In this document: piece by piece, positions 14,905 to 16,397 of the stretch
Numbering within the stretch: position 1 is the first letter of the stretch
How the letters are laid out: every line of letters begins with the position of its first letter
DNA from: Deltaproteobacteria bacterium
Lineage (GTDB): Bacteria > Desulfobacterota > DSM-4660 > Desulfatiglandales > HGW-15
Assembly (NCBI GenBank): GCA_016929815.1
Contig: JAFGIC010000230.1
Span: 1 to 16,397, forward strand
Reading direction: 5' to 3'
Length of the DNA: 16,397 nucleotides
Translations under genes and position numbers: made by a program
The notes under the pieces: generated by a model
What the model saw: the letters and a program-made list of their open reading frames with translations, nothing else
What the model was told of the DNA's origin: nothing
Databases searched by the model: none

Positions 14905-15561
14905 ATAGGCATTCCACAGCACCATATTGTAATTGAAGGCCCCCTGGGAGTAGGCAAGACAAGCCTTGCCGTAAAGCTTGCAGAGAGGATCAACGGACAG
15001 GTCCTGCTGGAGAACACCGAGGACAATCCTTTCCTCAATAAGTTTTACCAGAACCCCAAGAGATACGGCTTTCAGATACAGATATTCTTCCTGCTGCGAA
15101 GATACCAGCATTCCCTGGAGCTGGGCCAGAAGGGCCTTTTCAAAAGCTCCATCGTATCGGACTACCTTTTTGACAAGGACAGGATATTTGCAGGCGTCAA
15201 CCTGGAGGAACAGGAATTCTGGCTGTATGAGCAGCTGTTTCAACTCCTGAAAAAAAGGCTCCCTCCGCCTGATCTCGTAATATTTCTTCAGGCCAGGACA
15301 GAGGTCCTTATGGATAGGATAAGGAAACGTGAAAAGGAATATGAAAAGCCCATAAGCTTTAAATACCTTGACGAGATCAACCAGGCCTTTAATGACTTTT
15401 TTTTCCATTACTCCGATTCCCCAATCCTGGTGGTGAACGCCTCAAATATCGATTTTGTTAATATCCCGGAGGATTTTGAAGACCTTGTCAAGGAGATCAG
15501 GCGGACAAAGACAGGGACAAATTATTATGTGCCGCTAAGCGCGAAAGAAAACAGTAAATAG
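14905..15561 (+). CDS. Deoxynucleoside kinase (dGK/dAK/dCK family) with a non-ATG start
   Basis: This enzyme phosphorylates deoxynucleosides for salvage. The protein of about 218 residues has the P-loop GPLGVGKTS at 12-20 and the downstream acidic LLENTEDNPF. FQIQIFFLLRRYQ supplies the substrate-binding Gln/Arg helix. SDYLFDKDRIFA is the DR-type motif, and DRIRKREKEYE the lid. The reading frame is open from the stop at 14872, but no ATG, GTG or TTG occurs before the P-loop. The AAGGGGAGGG ribosome site (14889-14898) best fits an ATA codon at 14905, with 7 bases from the GGAGG core. ATT at 14911 or 14899 are the alternatives. The P-loop position matches full-length relatives, so the N-terminus is not truncated. 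Neighbours are an S23-type gene and panC in the same direction. Confidence 0.85.
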   Translation: MGIPQHHIVIEGPLGVGKTSLAVKLAERINGQVLLENTEDNPFLNKFYQNPKRYGFQIQIFFLLRRYQHSLELGQKGLFKSSIVSDYLFDKDRIFAGVNLEEQEFWLYEQLFQLLKKRLPPPDLVIFLQARTEVLMDRIRKREKEYEKPISFKYLDEINQAFNDFFFHYSDSPILVVNASNIDFVNIPEDFEDLVKEIRRTKTGTNYYVPLSAKENSK

Positions 15562-15617
15562 AATAGAGAATAGAGGAGGCAGAAGATAGGATAGAGAAAA
15601 GAGAAGAGAGAAAAGAG
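15562..15617. repeat. Purine-rich tract, left flank of the S23-type gene
   Basis: Beginning directly after the kinase stop, the plus strand is almost all A and G (GAATAGAG and AGAGAAAAGAG units). It ends in AGAGGAT, which doubles as the ribosome site of the next gene. Its last 19 bases match the reverse complement of the tract at 16031-16067 at about 16 positions, forming an imperfect inverted flank around 15627-16004. A similar tract lies at 4818-4880. Confidence 0.75.
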
Positions 15618-15626
15618 GATCGCGTC

Positions 15627-16004
15627 ATGACCTATGGACCAATCAAACATTTTAAGGATATTGAAGCATGGAAGTTGGCCAGGGAACTGCGGATAAGGAC
15701 ATATGGTGTAATTAAAAAACTTCCCTCAGAAGAAAAATACGATCTGGCTTCGCAGATGAGAAGAGCCGCAATTTCTTGTACTGCAAATATCGCCGAGGGA
15801 TATGGCCGTTTTCATTACCAGGAAAATATTCATTTTTGTAGAATCAGCCGCGGTTCCATGTATGAGATTCAAGAACATTTGATTACTTGTATGGATAATG
15901 AATATATTACTAAAGAGATCTATGATTCAATTTGGGATCTATCCATAAATGCCATTAAAACACTGGATGGTTATATTCGTTATCTGAATAAAAACGCAAC
16001 ATAA
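15627..16004 (+). CDS. Four-helix-bundle protein (S23/bIVP family)
   Basis: The 125-residue, largely helical protein has the family landmarks: FKDIEAWKLARELR at the start (9-22), LPSEEKYDLASQMRRAA in the middle (32-48), then ANIAEGYGR (54-62) and a later SRGSMYEIQEHL. The family was first known as a product of intervening sequences in 23S rRNA. It also includes the Avd accessory proteins of diversity-generating retroelements. Most free-standing members have no defined function. Here there is no rRNA, reverse transcriptase or variable repeat nearby. It sits between two otherwise adjacent housekeeping-type genes and is bounded by inverted purine-rich tracts, suggesting it arrived as a cassette. 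Its ribosome site (GAGG, 8 bases upstream) is part of the left tract. Confidence 0.88.
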   Translation: MTYGPIKHFKDIEAWKLARELRIRTYGVIKKLPSEEKYDLASQMRRAAISCTANIAEGYGRFHYQENIHFCRISRGSMYEIQEHLITCMDNEYITKEIYDSIWDLSINAIKTLDGYIRYLNKNAT

Positions 16005-16030
16005 TATATACAATTCAATCTTTAATCAAT

Positions 16031-16085
16031 ATCCTCTATACTCTCTTCTCTATACTCTTTTCTCTTTTGGGGGAGAAAGAAAAGA
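16031..16085. repeat. Pyrimidine-rich tract, right flank of the S23-type gene, with hairpin
   Basis: ATCCTCTATACTCTCTTCTC-type sequence is an inverted relative of the left-flank tract, and it runs into a purine stretch. TCTTTTCT (16056-16063) can pair with AGAAAAGA (16078-16085) around a G-rich loop. The stem lacks the GC content and T-run of a terminator. The panC ribosome site follows at about 16098. Confidence 0.7.
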
Positions 16086-16107
16086 TATAAAGAAGATAGG
16101 TACAACC

Positions 16108-16397
16108 ATGGAAATAATACAAAAAACCTCCCACATGCAGGAAACGAGCAGGCAGATCAGGTCTTCGGGGAAGACCATCGCCTTTGTCCCCACTATGGGT
16201 TTTCTGCACAAGGGGCATCTTGAACTGCTTCGACAGGCAAGGGGATGTGCCGATGTACTGGTTTTGAGCATCTTTGTGAACCCGACACAGTTCGGGCCCT
16301 CGGAGGACTTTGATAAATATCCCAGGGACATGGAGGGAGACCTGAAAAAGGCAGAGGATGAAGGGACGGATATCGTGTTCGCGCCGCCGGTCGCAGA
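16108..16397 (+). CDS. panC: Pantothenate synthetase (beta-alanine--pantoate ligase), 3' end outside window
   Basis: This enzyme joins pantoate and beta-alanine with ATP, via pantoyl-adenylate, in coenzyme A synthesis. The first 96 codons are present, of an expected 280 or so. VPTMGFLHKGHLELL (27-41) contains the HxGH nucleotide-binding motif, His34 to His37. SIFVNPTQFGPSEDFDKYPR (54-73) is the highly conserved pantoate-binding stretch. The reading frame continues uninterrupted to the window end. The ATG has AGG about 7 bases upstream. It follows the deoxynucleoside kinase in the same direction, with only the S23-type gene and its flanking tracts between them. Confidence 0.95.
   Translation, partial: MEIIQKTSHMQETSRQIRSSGKTIAFVPTMGFLHKGHLELLRQARGCADVLVLSIFVNPTQFGPSEDFDKYPRDMEGDLKKAEDEGTDIVFAPPVA

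Noticed and set aside
14725..15408. Long minus-strand open frame (227 codons) across the kinase region
   Set aside because: It is antisense to the deoxynucleoside kinase, whose P-loop and other motifs are clear, and it shows no recognisable domain.

Overview
The window reads as chromosomal DNA of a motile, free-living Gram-negative bacterium with balanced base composition. Candidate sigma-54 promoters, an E. coli-numbered H+-type MotA/MotB pair, an ADP-forming acyl-CoA synthetase paired with a CoA-transferase/GNAT fusion, a NusG-family antiterminator and a deoxynucleoside kinase next to panC together suggest a Desulfobacterota (deltaproteobacterial) or Nitrospirota-like lineage. That placement is an inference; there is no rRNA or other phylogenetic marker here. 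I saw no tRNA, rRNA, CRISPR array, transposase or prophage gene.

Layout. Positions 26-2488 (minus strand) hold a probable motility operon: a PilZ-domain protein, then motA and motB, with a good -24/-12 (sigma-54) promoter match just upstream of the PilZ gene. Positions 2590-9799 (minus) hold a complete tryptophan operon in the order promoter, trpL, attenuator, trpE, G, D, C, F, B, A. It encodes every step from chorismate to tryptophan. trpE/G/D overlap by 4 bases each and trpB/A by 11. The gaps grow from trpD to trpB (83, 148, 305 bases), and the two larger ones contain palindromic or repeat-like DNA. Ahead of trpE lies a classic ribosome-sensed attenuator: a 29-codon leader peptide with three consecutive Trp codons, a competing hairpin, an antiterminator pairing and a 13-bp terminator. 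The promoter places the transcript start almost exactly at the leader ATG, so the leader mRNA is predicted to be leaderless.

Positions 9907-13897 (minus) are a two-gene acyl-CoA unit: an ADP-forming acetyl-CoA synthetase-type ligase overlapping a CoA-transferase with a C-terminal GNAT domain, with a possible sigma-54 promoter upstream. Positions 14162-14674 (minus) encode a specialised NusG-like (UpxY/RfaH-type) protein. It diverges from a rightward cluster of deoxynucleoside kinase (14905-15561), a four-helix-bundle S23-type protein (15627-16004) and the start of panC (16108 to the window end). The two divergent promoters overlap at their -35 hexamers.

The points most worth following are: the trp attenuator with its leaderless trpL and extra control segment; the deoxynucleoside kinase, which has no ATG, GTG or TTG start available; the S23 gene sitting between inverted purine-rich tracts, with a related solo tract beside trpF; the MITE-like palindromic repeat inside the trp operon; the trpBA pair, which looks different in type from the rest of the operon; and the sigma-54 promoter candidates.
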